A stretch of 9,816 nucleotides of DNA, from assembly GCA_051653625.1 (NCBI GenBank), contig JBOFWM010000100.1:1-9816 (forward strand). Direction: 5' to 3'. This DNA is from SFDP01 sp051653625. GTDB lineage: Bacteria > Bacillota > Clostridia > Lachnospirales > Lachnospiraceae. The notes below the pieces were generated by a model. The model ran no database searches. It saw only the letters and a program-made list of their open reading frames with translations, and was not told where the DNA came from. Each line of letters starts with the position of its first letter. Positions within the stretch are counted from its first letter, which is position 1. Shown here piece after piece: positions 1 to 6,742 of the stretch. Position numbers and translations under genes: made by a program.

Positions 1-669
1 AAGTATTTTATAAAAAGAATCATAAAATCTTTTTGTTTTCATTAATACACTATTACCAACTGCAATCATTGACATTCTATTAATGTAATCATTGAGAAAT
101 AATAAAATAGAATCTTCTTTAAGTGCTGTATTATTAATAATCCAACGTAAAAAAGGCAAGGTTTGATTTTCATCCTCTTGTACATTGACTACATCTACAC
201 CTTGTAAATATCGTTCTACATTGACTGTATCCGCTTCAATTTTACTTAAATTATTAAAATCATATTCCTTAGTATTGAAGTTATAATAAAAAATTCTATT
301 ATCATTAATGATTAGCTCTTCATCTAATAATTCAGTTTCTGATAGTTTCTTATAAACATATTTTACTTTATCGTCTTTGAATTGAAATTCATAAATAAAT
401 GTTGCAAACTTTTCATCTGAATCTGCATTTAAATAGTTTCCTTTTTGTAATGAATAGAAATATGCTCCAGACATTTGAACAAAAATATCCATCAATGCTT
501 TACCTAAATTTGTTTTTCCAGTTGCGTTTCTACCATAGATAAGCATTTTGCTTATATTATCATTAGTAATACATTCTGAATTAAATTGATAACCTCCTAT
601 TTTATCGAACCTGATTTGAACTGGTTCTTTAAAATTTTTATAATTACTAACTTGAAATTTCTTCAGCAT
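1..669 (-). CDS. AAA family ATPase (AAA_15/OLD-like), C-terminus beyond window
   Basis: The open frame reads 223 codons from the ATG at 667-669 to the window edge with no stop, so only the N-terminal part is present. It opens with MLKKFQVSNYKNFKEPV, the typical start of SMC/OLD-like AAA_15 ATPases, whose first beta strand is followed by an NF/NYK turn. A Walker A motif GRNATGKT lies at residues 46-53 after the strand KMLIY. The remaining visible part (about 60-223) is a charged, mostly unassigned insertion. The signature, Walker B and any C-terminal Toprim or nuclease domain would lie outside. The start is supported by the ribosome site AAAGGTGA (677-684) seven bases upstream. Relatives of about 400-450 residues often sit beside RloB-like or other effectors in phage-defence loci, but that role is inference here. 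The ATPase family is fairly sure; the biological function is unknown. Confidence 0.85.
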   Translation of the reverse strand, partial: MLKKFQVSNYKNFKEPVQIRFDKIGGYQFNSECITNDNISKMLIYGRNATGKTNLGKALMDIFVQMSGAYFYSLQKGNYLNADSDEKFATFIYEFQFKDDKVKYVYKKLSETELLDEELIINDNRIFYYNFNTKEYDFNNLSKIEADTVNVERYLQGVDVVNVQEDENQTLPFLRWIINNTALKEDSILLFLNDYINRMSMIAVGNSVLMKTKRFYDSFYKIL

Positions 670-706
670 AGTTGTATCACCTTTCTTTAATTAATATTTC
701 TTTATT

Positions 707-735
707 AGTATATCAGTTTCAAGAAAAAGCAACAA
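707..735 (-). promoter_or_regulatory. Promoter of the AAA ATPase gene
   Basis: On the minus strand, TTGTTG (730-735) is separated by 17 bases from TATACT (707-712). The -10 box is preceded by TGA, giving the extended -10 form TGATATACT. Transcription would start near 700, leaving a leader of about 30 bases before the ATG at 669. The -35 match is weak (3/6), but the extended -10 compensates. Confidence 0.6.
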
Positions 736-826
736 TACTTTCCGCAATTTTTTTACGGCATAATTCTTTTATAATTATACGTTACTTTATTATGAATATG
801 TAAAAATTCATTTTGATAGCAAATGC

Positions 827-862
827 AAAAAAATATTCCATATTGATAATCAATATGGAATA
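827..862 (-). terminator. Intrinsic terminator of the amino acid transporter operon
   Basis: A perfect 13-bp inverted repeat (834-846 and 850-862) with a 3-base loop is followed, in the minus-strand direction, by seven U residues (827-833). The TGA stop of the cytidylate-kinase-like gene (850-852) lies inside the stem, so the last codons of that gene form half of the terminator. The stem is AT-rich with few GC pairs, but its length and the U-tract make it convincing. Confidence 0.85.
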
Positions 863-1452
863 AATCCTTTTTCTCTCATTACATTCTTTATAATAGCGGC
901 CGTACCATCTATACCAAAGCTACCACTGTTAATAATGATGTCTTTATTTGTAAATTCATTTTTATATTCTGAACAATATTTTCTATTATATTTCTCTCTG
1001 GAATGATCAACTGCCTTCATCATTTTTTCTGCAACAGATTTTTCCATTCCTAAATGATTAACACAATTCGACAAACGTTGTTCCTCTGGCGCATAAATAT
1101 ATACACTCAATTTATTTTCATAATTTTTTAATATGCTATCTGCACATCTTCCTACTATAATACAAGAACCTTTATTTACTACATCTTGAATAATATTTTG
1201 TTGAACCATAAAAATTTCGTCTTGTAAACTTGGAATTCCCATTCCCAAAGGATATTGGCGTTTTGTATAAATTGATTTTGCTGTCTCTTCTGTATCACTT
1301 ATAAGTGACACTGGCAATTGCATACGTTTTGCAGTTTCTTCTACAATGTCTCTATCATAAAAAGGAATCTCTAAATCTCTTGCAATTTTTTGTGCAATAG
1401 ACCTTCCCATACTTCCAAATTGTCTTGATATTGTAATTACATATTTTTTCAT
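850..1452 (-). CDS. Cytidylate kinase-like family protein (Cytidylate_kin2)
   Basis: This 200-residue protein has the hallmarks of the cytidylate-kinase-like P-loop family found in clostridia: an N-terminal ISRQFGSMGRSIA loop (8-20), FYDRDIVEE (31-39), a core strand IIVGRCAD (98-105), a LID-like VDHSREKYNRKYC (148-160) and DIIINSG (171-177). The P-loop is non-classical. It lacks the GK(S/T) of true kinases and has GSMGR where many members have GSGGR, so NMP kinase activity cannot be assumed. I choose the ATG at 1450-1452 because GGAGG (1458-1462) stands five bases upstream. A GTG at 1462-1464 in the same frame overlaps that ribosome site and is unlikely to be used. It is the last gene of the amino acid importer operon, 19 bases after the permease stop. 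The family assignment is good; the substrate and link to transport are unknown. Confidence 0.85.
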   Translation of the reverse strand: MKKYVITISRQFGSMGRSIAQKIARDLEIPFYDRDIVEETAKRMQLPVSLISDTEETAKSIYTKRQYPLGMGIPSLQDEIFMVQQNIIQDVVNKGSCIIVGRCADSILKNYENKLSVYIYAPEEQRLSNCVNHLGMEKSVAEKMMKAVDHSREKYNRKYCSEYKNEFTNKDIIINSGSFGIDGTAAIIKNVMREKGFIPY

Positions 1453-1457
1453 GTCAT

Positions 1458-1462
1458 CCTCC
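1458..1462 (-). promoter_or_regulatory. Ribosome binding site fixing the start of the kinase-like gene
   Basis: GGAGG on the minus strand lies five bases before the ATG at 1450-1452. The alternative upstream GTG at 1462-1464 would use part of this site as coding sequence and has only a weaker AAAGG immediately upstream, with almost no spacing. The ATG start is therefore preferred. Confidence 0.75.
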
Positions 1463-1471
1463 ACCTTTACT

Positions 1472-2236
1472 TTATGAAACTCTTGTTGGCACCATATTTA
1501 TTTTTCTTTTTTGTATATATCGAACTAAAAGGGAAAGTGAAAAGTTAATAACAAAATAAATACATGCTGCAAAACCAAAGAGTATAAATACATCCGAAAC
1601 ATTAGTAGTCCCAAAACCATTATATTGATATGAAACATTCATAATTTGTCTTACTCTTGACATTAATTCAATGACTGCTACATTGGCAAGATAAGAGGAA
1701 TCTTTGATTGTAGTAATAACTTGACTCAATAGAGTTGGTACTATATTACGATATGCTTGTGGTAAAATAATATAACCCATAATTTGAACTACATTAAACC
1801 CTTGAGAATGTCCTGCCTCAAATTGTCCCTGCGCAACTGAATTTAACCCTCCACGTACAATTTCTGCTATTACTGATGAGGTGAATAAAATAAGCGCTAT
1901 TGCCGCCTTAAACATTAGCTTTACTTCTACTGCTGTTAAGCCAAACATCTTTTTTTCTAAAAATGAGGGACAAGGACAAAATACGATACATATAAAAATC
2001 CAAAGTAATAATGGTGTATTTCTAAATATTTCTATGTATGCAATGGAAAGCCACTTGAACACTCGAGCAAATCCTTTGTTGCAATAATTTCTTAAAAGTG
2101 CTAAAACGGAACCGATAAGTAAACCTAATAATACTGCTATTACTGAAATTACAATTGTAAATGCAATTCCCTTTCCTATATAAGTTAAAACTGCTGGATT
2201 TGTAATGATATCTAAACTGCCTTGAATTTCTACCAT
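1472..2236 (-). CDS. Polar amino acid ABC transporter permease (second permease)
   Basis: A 254-residue inner-membrane subunit of the HisM/GlnP family (BPD_transp_1). Hydrophobic segments lie at about 22-47, 65-88, 106-125, 150-175 and 212-238. The segment IEIFRNTPLLLWI (68-80) is diagnostic for polar amino acid permeases. The cytoplasmic EAA loop that docks on the ATPase is at 140-159, QFEAGHSQGF...ILP, with EAG where the consensus is EAA. It starts at the ATG 2234-2236. The AAAGGA ribosome site is about 11 bases upstream, rather far, so expression may depend on translation from the preceding permease gene 21 bases away. With the other permease it should form a heterodimer. The C-terminus (QKRKINMVPTRVS) is positively charged and cytoplasmic. 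The amino acid carried is set mainly by the binding protein. Confidence 0.93.
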   Translation of the reverse strand: MVEIQGSLDIITNPAVLTYIGKGIAFTIVISVIAVLLGLLIGSVLALLRNYCNKGFARVFKWLSIAYIEIFRNTPLLLWIFICIVFCPCPSFLEKKMFGLTAVEVKLMFKAAIALILFTSSVIAEIVRGGLNSVAQGQFEAGHSQGFNVVQIMGYIILPQAYRNIVPTLLSQVITTIKDSSYLANVAVIELMSRVRQIMNVSYQYNGFGTTNVSDVFILFGFAACIYFVINFSLSLLVRYIQKRKINMVPTRVS

Positions 2237-2257
2237 CTTTCTAAAATTCCTTTCTTT

Positions 2258-2956
2258 TTAAACAGTGTTCGTTCGAGCTTCTCGCTTTTTCAACGAATTT
2301 TCCCATATGCTCGCTAGCATAGAAAGCGGAAAACACATGACAAAGAAAATAACGCCACTTAAAATATATGCTGGTGCATAGGCACCTCCTGTAGTTGCAC
2401 CTGTAACAAAACTATATGTAACAGAAATTAAATCTGTCCCTCCCACAATATACAAACAAGAGGTATTTTTAATCAAATTAACGATTTGATTTACCATAGG
2501 TGGTAAAATGATTTTGATACTTTGTGGTAAAATAATATAGTACATTCTTTTTATATATCCAAATCCTTGAGAATGCGCTGCTTCAAATTGTCCTTTTGGA
2601 ATAGCTTCAATCCCTGCTCTAATTACTTCTGACATATATGCACCATGATAAATTCCAAGCGCTATAATCCCTGTCGCTATGATCCCTATACTTTTTCCAG
2701 AAAAAGCCAATGCATAATACAAAAAACACATTTGTAATAAAAGTGGTGTATTTTGTATTAATTCCACATAAATTCTTGCAATTAATTTTAAAATTGATTT
2801 TCCACTTGTTGCCATTAAACCAAATATAATTCCTAATATTACCGACATAACTAATGCTAAAATAGCAGTTTGCAACGTATTTTCAAACCCATGCACAAAG
2901 GTTCCTCTAAAATTCCACACTTTCAACCATGCTTCTGGTGAAAAAACACTCTCCAT
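2258..2956 (-). CDS. Polar amino acid ABC transporter permease (first permease)
   Basis: A 232-residue membrane subunit of the same family as the next gene but clearly divergent, consistent with a heterodimeric pore. It shows ELIQNTPLLLQM (65-76), the family hallmark, and a canonical EAA loop QFEAAHSQGF...ILPQ (123-145). Hydrophobic segments lie at about 27-50, 66-85, 90-110, 138-165 and 195-218. The start at 2954-2956 has AAGGG eight bases upstream. The gene is separated from the binding-protein gene by 163 bases containing a strong hairpin (3059-3097), which may lower permease expression relative to the binding protein. The stop is followed after 21 bases by the second permease. Confidence 0.93.
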   Translation of the reverse strand: MESVFSPEAWLKVWNFRGTFVHGFENTLQTAILALVMSVILGIIFGLMATSGKSILKLIARIYVELIQNTPLLLQMCFLYYALAFSGKSIGIIATGIIALGIYHGAYMSEVIRAGIEAIPKGQFEAAHSQGFGYIKRMYYIILPQSIKIILPPMVNQIVNLIKNTSCLYIVGGTDLISVTYSFVTGATTGGAYAPAYILSGVIFFVMCFPLSMLASIWENSLKKREARTNTV

Positions 2957-3058
2957 CTTAATATCCCTTACCTTTCTTTTCTTACCATTTCTTTCATATT
3001 CTTATAAAAAAATAAACTTATAATTTTGTTTTTTTATAAAGACATGATTTTGATAATT

Positions 3059-3097
3059 GCTTGACCTATCTTTTAATGCATTTAAGATAGGCCAAGC
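3059..3097 (-). other. Intercistronic hairpin between binding-protein and permease genes
   Basis: Two 14-base arms (3059-3072 and 3084-3097) flank an 11-base loop. In minus-strand RNA all 14 positions pair, one of them a G-U. In plus-strand RNA the same position is an A-C mismatch, which points to the minus-strand transcript as the functional one. No U-tract follows, so it is not a typical terminator. More likely it protects the 3' end of the upstream ATPase/binding-protein mRNA, or acts as a processing or partial-termination site. Confidence 0.7.
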
Positions 3098-3119
3098 CAA
3101 CTTTTATGTACTAAAAAGA

Positions 3120-4010
3120 TTAATTTAAACCATATTTTGAAATTAATCCATCAATTGTTCCATCTGCCAACCACTTTGTGATTAATTCTTCACACAAAGC
3201 TGAAAAATCAGAATCTTTCTTTGTTGCAATTCCATATTCTTGTGGTGCAAAATTTTCTTCAATATAAGAACGTCCATCTGTTTTATAAATTGCAAGAATT
3301 GATTTATCAACACAGAATGCATCAACTTCACTTGCACTTAAAGCTGTTGAAATTGCTGGATAGTCATCATATTGTCTGAAAGAAATGCCTTCTGACCAAG
3401 TAGTTGCATCAAATGTTTCTTTATCAAATTCTGCTTCAATTAATCCTGCTTCAATCATTGCTTCTGTTAATGCTCTTGCTGAATTTGAACCTGAAGAAAC
3501 TCCAACTTTTTTATCTACTAAATCACCTAATGAAGTAATTCCTGCTGCATCTTCAACTAAAACAGTAACCGCATCTATAAAATAAGGTGTTGTGAAATCC
3601 CAACTTGCTTTTCTTTCATCTGTAATTGTGAATGTTGCAAGTACACAATCTAAATCACCAGAATCTAATAATTCAGTACGTGTAGCGGCTGTAACTGCTG
3701 TAAATTCATACTCTACACCTAAGTACTCTGCAATTAAAACTGCTAAATCAATTTCCATACCTGTGTATTCGCCTGTTAAAATATCTTCATACCCAAATCC
3801 AGGTACTGCATTTTTAACACCAACATGTAATACTCCTCTATCAATAATCGCTTGTACGCCAGGTGAAAATTCTGTTGTTCCTTCTGTAGTAGAATCTCCA
3901 CTTTCCTCAATAGTTGTTACTGTTGTTTCTTTTGTTTCTGTAGAACCACATCCTACCAACATCCATGTAGTCATAAGGCCTACCATTAATAGTGCTAATT
4001 TCTTTTTCAT
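3120..4010 (-). CDS. Polar amino acid ABC transporter substrate-binding lipoprotein
   Basis: A 296-residue lipoprotein of the SBP_bac_3 family. The signal peptide (MKKKLALLMV... to residue 20) ends in the lipobox LVGC, so Cys21 should be lipidated and anchor the protein outside the membrane. A Ser/Thr/Glu-rich linker (22-48) leads to the two-lobed binding domain (about 57-295). Family landmarks are TGMEIDLAVLIAEYLG (83-98), FTITDERKASWDFTTPYF (127-144) and VDAFCVDKS (229-237). By analogy with HisJ, Arg133 should bind the ligand carboxylate and an Asp near 230-235 its amino group. Specificity (acidic, Gln, Arg or other) cannot be read safely. The start is the ATG 4008-4010, preceded by AAGGAGG at eight bases. 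An upstream in-frame ATG at 4053-4055 has no ribosome site and would spoil the signal peptide. Confidence 0.95.
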   Translation of the reverse strand: MKKKLALLMVGLMTTWMLVGCGSTETKETTVTTIEESGDSTTEGTTEFSPGVQAIIDRGVLHVGVKNAVPGFGYEDILTGEYTGMEIDLAVLIAEYLGVEYEFTAVTAATRTELLDSGDLDCVLATFTITDERKASWDFTTPYFIDAVTVLVEDAAGITSLGDLVDKKVGVSSGSNSARALTEAMIEAGLIEAEFDKETFDATTWSEGISFRQYDDYPAISTALSASEVDAFCVDKSILAIYKTDGRSYIEENFAPQEYGIATKKDSDFSALCEELITKWLADGTIDGLISKYGLN

Positions 4011-4018
4011 AACTTTTT

Positions 4019-4025
4019 CCTCCTT
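4019..4025 (-). promoter_or_regulatory. Strong ribosome binding site of the binding-protein gene
   Basis: AAGGAGG on the minus strand, eight bases before the ATG at 4008-4010, is the best ribosome site in the operon. That fits the need for excess binding protein over the membrane subunits. It also fixes the start codon and rules out the 15-residue longer reading. Confidence 0.85.
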
Positions 4026-4070
4026 AAATTTTATATAAAAATAGTAATATACCATTGTATATCCATTATT

Positions 4071-4799
4071 TTATCGTATAATTTTTCCCAAGAATTGTTT
4101 CAAACGATCATTTTGTGGATTTTCAAAAAAGTGTTCTGGTGTACCTTCTTCTAATATTTGTCCATCCGCCATAAAAACTACTCGATCTGCAACTTGTTTT
4201 GCAAATCCCATTTCATGAGTAACTACTACCATTGTTATATTTTCACTTGCCAACTTAATCATTACATCAAGTACTTCTTGAATTGTTTCTGGATCAAGAG
4301 CTGATGTTGGTTCATCAAATAATATAATTTTTGTTCCAGCACATAATGCTCTTGCGATTGCAATTCTTTGTTGCTGACCTCCAGATAATGTTGTTGGATA
4401 CACGTTTGCTTTATCCACTAACCCAACAACCTCTAAATAATGATATGCGGTCTTCTCTGCTTCTGCTTTTGATTTATGATGTAGCTTCATTGGGGCCAAT
4501 GTTAAATTCTTAAGAACTGTCATATGAGGATACAAATTAAATTGTTGAAATACCATTGAAGTTGTATCACGAATGATATGTACCTTGTTCTTATGTGTCA
4601 TTTCTTTTCCCTCAATAAAAACCTTCCCACTTGTAGGTTCCTCTAAAAAATTCATACAACGAACCGTTGTAGACTTTCCAGAACCAGAAGGGCCAATAAT
4701 TACTAACTTCTCTCCTTCTTTCACTTCCAAATTTATATTTTGCAGAACATGCAAATCTCCAAAATACTTGTTTACATTTTCTAACTTAATCATTGCCAT
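4071..4799 (-). CDS. Polar amino acid ABC transporter ATP-binding protein
   Basis: A 242-residue cytoplasmic ATPase of the GlnQ/HisP type that powers the importer. All motifs are intact: Walker A GPSGSGKST (36-44), Q-loop VFQQFNLYPHMTVL (83-96), signature LSGGQQQR (138-145), Walker B IILFDEPTSALDP (158-170) and switch histidine in VVTHEMGFA (192-200). The FNLYPHMT and THEMGFA wording is characteristic of polar amino acid systems. It is the first gene of the operon, about 105 bases after the likely transcription start. The chosen ATG (4797-4799) has AAGG eight bases upstream; the second in-frame ATG (4791-4793) is further from it. The gap to the binding-protein gene is 60 bases with no visible promoter or terminator. 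Assignment is firm; a specific glnQ-type name would be over-reading. Confidence 0.95.
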   Translation of the reverse strand: MAMIKLENVNKYFGDLHVLQNINLEVKEGEKLVIIGPSGSGKSTTVRCMNFLEEPTSGKVFIEGKEMTHKNKVHIIRDTTSMVFQQFNLYPHMTVLKNLTLAPMKLHHKSKAEAEKTAYHYLEVVGLVDKANVYPTTLSGGQQQRIAIARALCAGTKIILFDEPTSALDPETIQEVLDVMIKLASENITMVVVTHEMGFAKQVADRVVFMADGQILEEGTPEHFFENPQNDRLKQFLGKIIR

Positions 4800-4862
4800 A
4801 TCAAAAACCTTATGCCTTTCTTTTCTACTTTATCTATTTTTATTTACTAAATATAAAATAAT

Positions 4863-4901
4863 AAAAAGACGCCTCTAATCATTATGGATTTTAGCGCCTT
4901 T
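4863..4901 (-). promoter_or_regulatory. Leader hairpin with U-tract before the transporter operon
   Basis: In the minus-strand RNA a 9-bp lower stem (4893-4901 with 4865-4873, two G-U pairs) and a 4-bp upper stem (AAUC/GAUU) enclose a 6-base loop. U-rich sequence, UUUUUAUUAUUUU in form, follows. It starts only a few bases after the predicted transcription start. It resembles a terminator or attenuator, or a 5' mRNA-stabilising hairpin. I see no known riboswitch or T-box fold, and the leader (about 105 bases) is too short for most. Confidence 0.5.
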
Positions 4902-4910
4902 GCTTTAAGT

Positions 4911-4939
4911 ATTGTATACGATAATACAAGATATGTCAA
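4911..4939 (-). promoter_or_regulatory. Main promoter of the amino acid transporter operon
   Basis: On the minus strand a perfect -35 box TTGACA (4934-4939), a 17-base spacer and a -10 box TACAAT (4911-4916, 5/6) form a near-consensus sigma-A promoter. The start should fall near 4904. An inverted repeat TTGTAT-N6-ATACAA (4912-4929) lies between and over the boxes and could be a repressor site. Confidence 0.85.
4912..4929. repeat. Inverted repeat in transporter promoter, possible operator
   Basis: TTGTAT (4912-4917) and ATACAA (4924-4929) are perfect 6-base arms with a 6-base spacer, overlapping the -10 box and the promoter spacer. Its position is right for a repressor. Its minus-strand reading TTGTATTATCGTAT resembles half of the GntR operator at 8754-8789. 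In AT-rich DNA a chance match is quite possible. Confidence 0.35.
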
Positions 4940-4982
4940 ATACTTTGTTATTAAAATATATTGCGCTGTTATGATTATACAT

Positions 4983-5010
4983 TTGCAACTTAGAGGTTAT
5001 ATGATATACT
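4983..5010 (+). promoter_or_regulatory. Candidate promoter of ettA
   Basis: TTGCAA (4983-4988, 4/6), a 16-base spacer and TATACT (5005-5010, 5/6) precede the ettA start by about 50 bases. The predicted transcription start is near 5017. Another TTGCAA at 5010-5015 has no good -10 box at proper spacing. The promoter is divergent from that of the transporter operon. Confidence 0.5.
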
Positions 5011-5062
5011 TGCAATGTAATATATTGTATTTAATAATTTAATAATAAGGTAGGAATAAAAT

Positions 5063-6742
5063 ATGGCAGAATTTATTTACCAAATGTATAAGGCAAGAAA
5101 AGCACATGGAACCAAAGTTATTTTAGACGATGTATCTCTTTCATTTTACTATGGTGCAAAAATTGGTGTAGTTGGACCAAATGGAATGGGTAAATCTACA
5201 ATGTTAAAAGTTATGGCAGGACTAGAAACAGTTTCTGCAGGTGAAGCACGATTAACACCTGGTTTTACAGTTGGTATTCTCCAACAAGAACCTCCTCTTG
5301 ATGAGGATAAAACAGTAATTGAAAATGTTAGACAGGCATTCAGTGGATTGATAGCAAAAATAGAACGTTTTAATAAAATCGGCGAAGAAATGAGTGAACC
5401 TGATGCTGATTTTGATGCTTTAATGACTGAAATGGGAAATTTACAAGCTGAAATTGATGCTGCTGATGGATGGGATATTGATAGTAAACTTTCTATCGCT
5501 ATGGATGCACTTCAATGTCCTGATTCTGATACCCCAATTAGTATTTTATCAGGTGGAGAACGACGTCGTGTTGCACTTTGTAAACTTTTACTAGAAGCGC
5601 CTGATTTACTATTACTAGACGAACCTACAAACCACCTTGATGCGGAATCGGTTCTTTGGTTAGAACAGTTTTTAAAAACCTATCCAGGTGCTGTTCTTGC
5701 AGTAACACATGATCGATATTTTCTTGATAATGTTGCTGGGTGGATTTGTGAAATTGACCGTGGTCAACTCTATCCATACGAAGGTAATTACTCTACTTAT
5801 CTTGAAACAAAAGCAGCTCGTCTTGTTTCTCAAGGTCAACAACATGCAAAACTTGTAAAAAGAATTGAAGCTGAGTTAGATTGGGTTAGAAGTTCTCCGA
5901 AAGCTCGTCAAACAAAAAGTAAAGCTCGTCTTGAAAGTTTTGCAAAAATGGAAGCTGAAGCTGCTGCTATGAAAGAAATTGATTTTTCTGATATCAAAAT
6001 ACAAGTTGGTTCAAGACTTGGAACGAAAGTTATTGTTGCAGATAATATTTGTAAATCTTATGGCGATAATACTTTAATTAAAGATCTTTCCTTTTCTCTT
6101 CCACAAGGTGGTATTGTTGGAATTATTGGTCCTAATGGTGTTGGTAAAACAACGCTATTTAAAACAATTGTAGGGTTAGAAGAACTGACCAGTGGTTCTC
6201 TTGAAATTGGCGAAACCGTTCATATTTCTTATGTTGACCAAAACAGAGCAGGACTTGATCCCGATAAAACTCTTTGGGAAATAGTTTCTGGTGGACATGA
6301 TTATCTTCAAGTAGGAAATACAAAAATCCCTAGTAGAGCTTATCTTTCAGGTTTTGGTTTTAAAGGTGCTGATCAACAAAAGAAAGCTGGGGTACTTTCA
6401 GGTGGTGAAAGAAACCGATTAAATTTAGCTTTGACTTTAAAAGAAGGTGGAAACTTAATTTTATTAGATGAACCTACTAATGATTTAGATATTGCAACTT
6501 TATCAAGCCTAGAAGAAGCACTTCTCAACTTCCCTGGTTGCTCCGTTGTAATAAGCCATGATCGCTTCTTCCTTGACCGTATCGCAACTCATATTTTAGC
6601 ATGGGAAGGTACAGATGAAGAACCTGCAAACTGGTTCTGGCATGAAGGAAACTTCGAATCATACCAAAAACATAGAATCACTCGTTTAGGACCTGAAGCT
6701 TCTAAACCTCGAAGAATGAGAAGAAAGCTTACAAAAGCCTAA
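5063..6742 (+). CDS. ettA: Energy-dependent translational throttle protein EttA (ABC-F)
   Basis: A 559-residue soluble ABC-F protein, close to the E. coli length of about 555 and similar along its whole length as I recall that sequence. It binds the ribosomal E site and gates the first elongation step according to ATP/ADP. Domain 1 has Walker A GPNGMGKS (38-45), an arm insertion (about 78-140), signature LSGGERRR (162-169), Walker B LLLLDEPTNHLD (182-193, catalytic Glu187) and His216. The charged linker that touches P-site tRNA is about 243-320. Domain 2 has Walker A GPNGVGKT (356-363), LSGGERNR (445-452), LILLDEPTNDLD (465-476, Glu470) and His499. There are no membrane segments. The start has AGGA seven bases upstream. 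It is a single-gene unit between a divergent and a convergent operon. EttA is better than Uup or an antibiotic-resistance ABC-F because of phrases such as THDRYFLDNVAGWI and SHDRFFLDRIATHIL. Confidence 0.95.
   Translation: MAEFIYQMYKARKAHGTKVILDDVSLSFYYGAKIGVVGPNGMGKSTMLKVMAGLETVSAGEARLTPGFTVGILQQEPPLDEDKTVIENVRQAFSGLIAKIERFNKIGEEMSEPDADFDALMTEMGNLQAEIDAADGWDIDSKLSIAMDALQCPDSDTPISILSGGERRRVALCKLLLEAPDLLLLDEPTNHLDAESVLWLEQFLKTYPGAVLAVTHDRYFLDNVAGWICEIDRGQLYPYEGNYSTYLETKAARLVSQGQQHAKLVKRIEAELDWVRSSPKARQTKSKARLESFAKMEAEAAAMKEIDFSDIKIQVGSRLGTKVIVADNICKSYGDNTLIKDLSFSLPQGGIVGIIGPNGVGKTTLFKTIVGLEELTSGSLEIGETVHISYVDQNRAGLDPDKTLWEIVSGGHDYLQVGNTKIPSRAYLSGFGFKGADQQKKAGVLSGGERNRLNLALTLKEGGNLILLDEPTNDLDIATLSSLEEALLNFPGCSVVISHDRFFLDRIATHILAWEGTDEEPANWFWHEGNFESYQKHRITRLGPEASKPRRMRRKLTKA

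Noticed and set aside
774..802. TATAAT on the minus strand as promoter of the AAA ATPase
   Set aside because: No acceptable -35 box is present at proper spacing, and the extended -10 promoter at 707-735 is closer and better.
1453..1464. GTG start adding four residues to the kinase-like protein
   Set aside because: The GTG overlaps the GGAGG that serves the ATG four codons downstream.
1881..2087. Small plus-strand open frame
   Set aside because: It is antisense to the second permease with no ribosome site or motif.
3592..4038. Open frame of 148 codons on the plus strand
   Set aside because: It lies opposite the binding-protein gene, has low-complexity Ser/Val/Thr-rich composition and no family motif; it is a shadow of the real gene.
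4011..4055. Longer N-terminus for the binding protein (MVYYYFYIKFKEEKV)
   Set aside because: No ribosome site precedes it, it would cover the strong AAGGAGG site, and it would disrupt a standard lipoprotein signal peptide.
4573..4878. Open frame of 101 codons on the plus strand
   Set aside because: It runs antisense to the transporter ATPase and into the leader hairpin, with no recognisable domain.
4800..5062. Known riboswitch or T-box in the divergent intergenic region
   Set aside because: The leader is short and shows no T-box, lysine or glutamine riboswitch landmarks; only the simple hairpin and promoters are seen.
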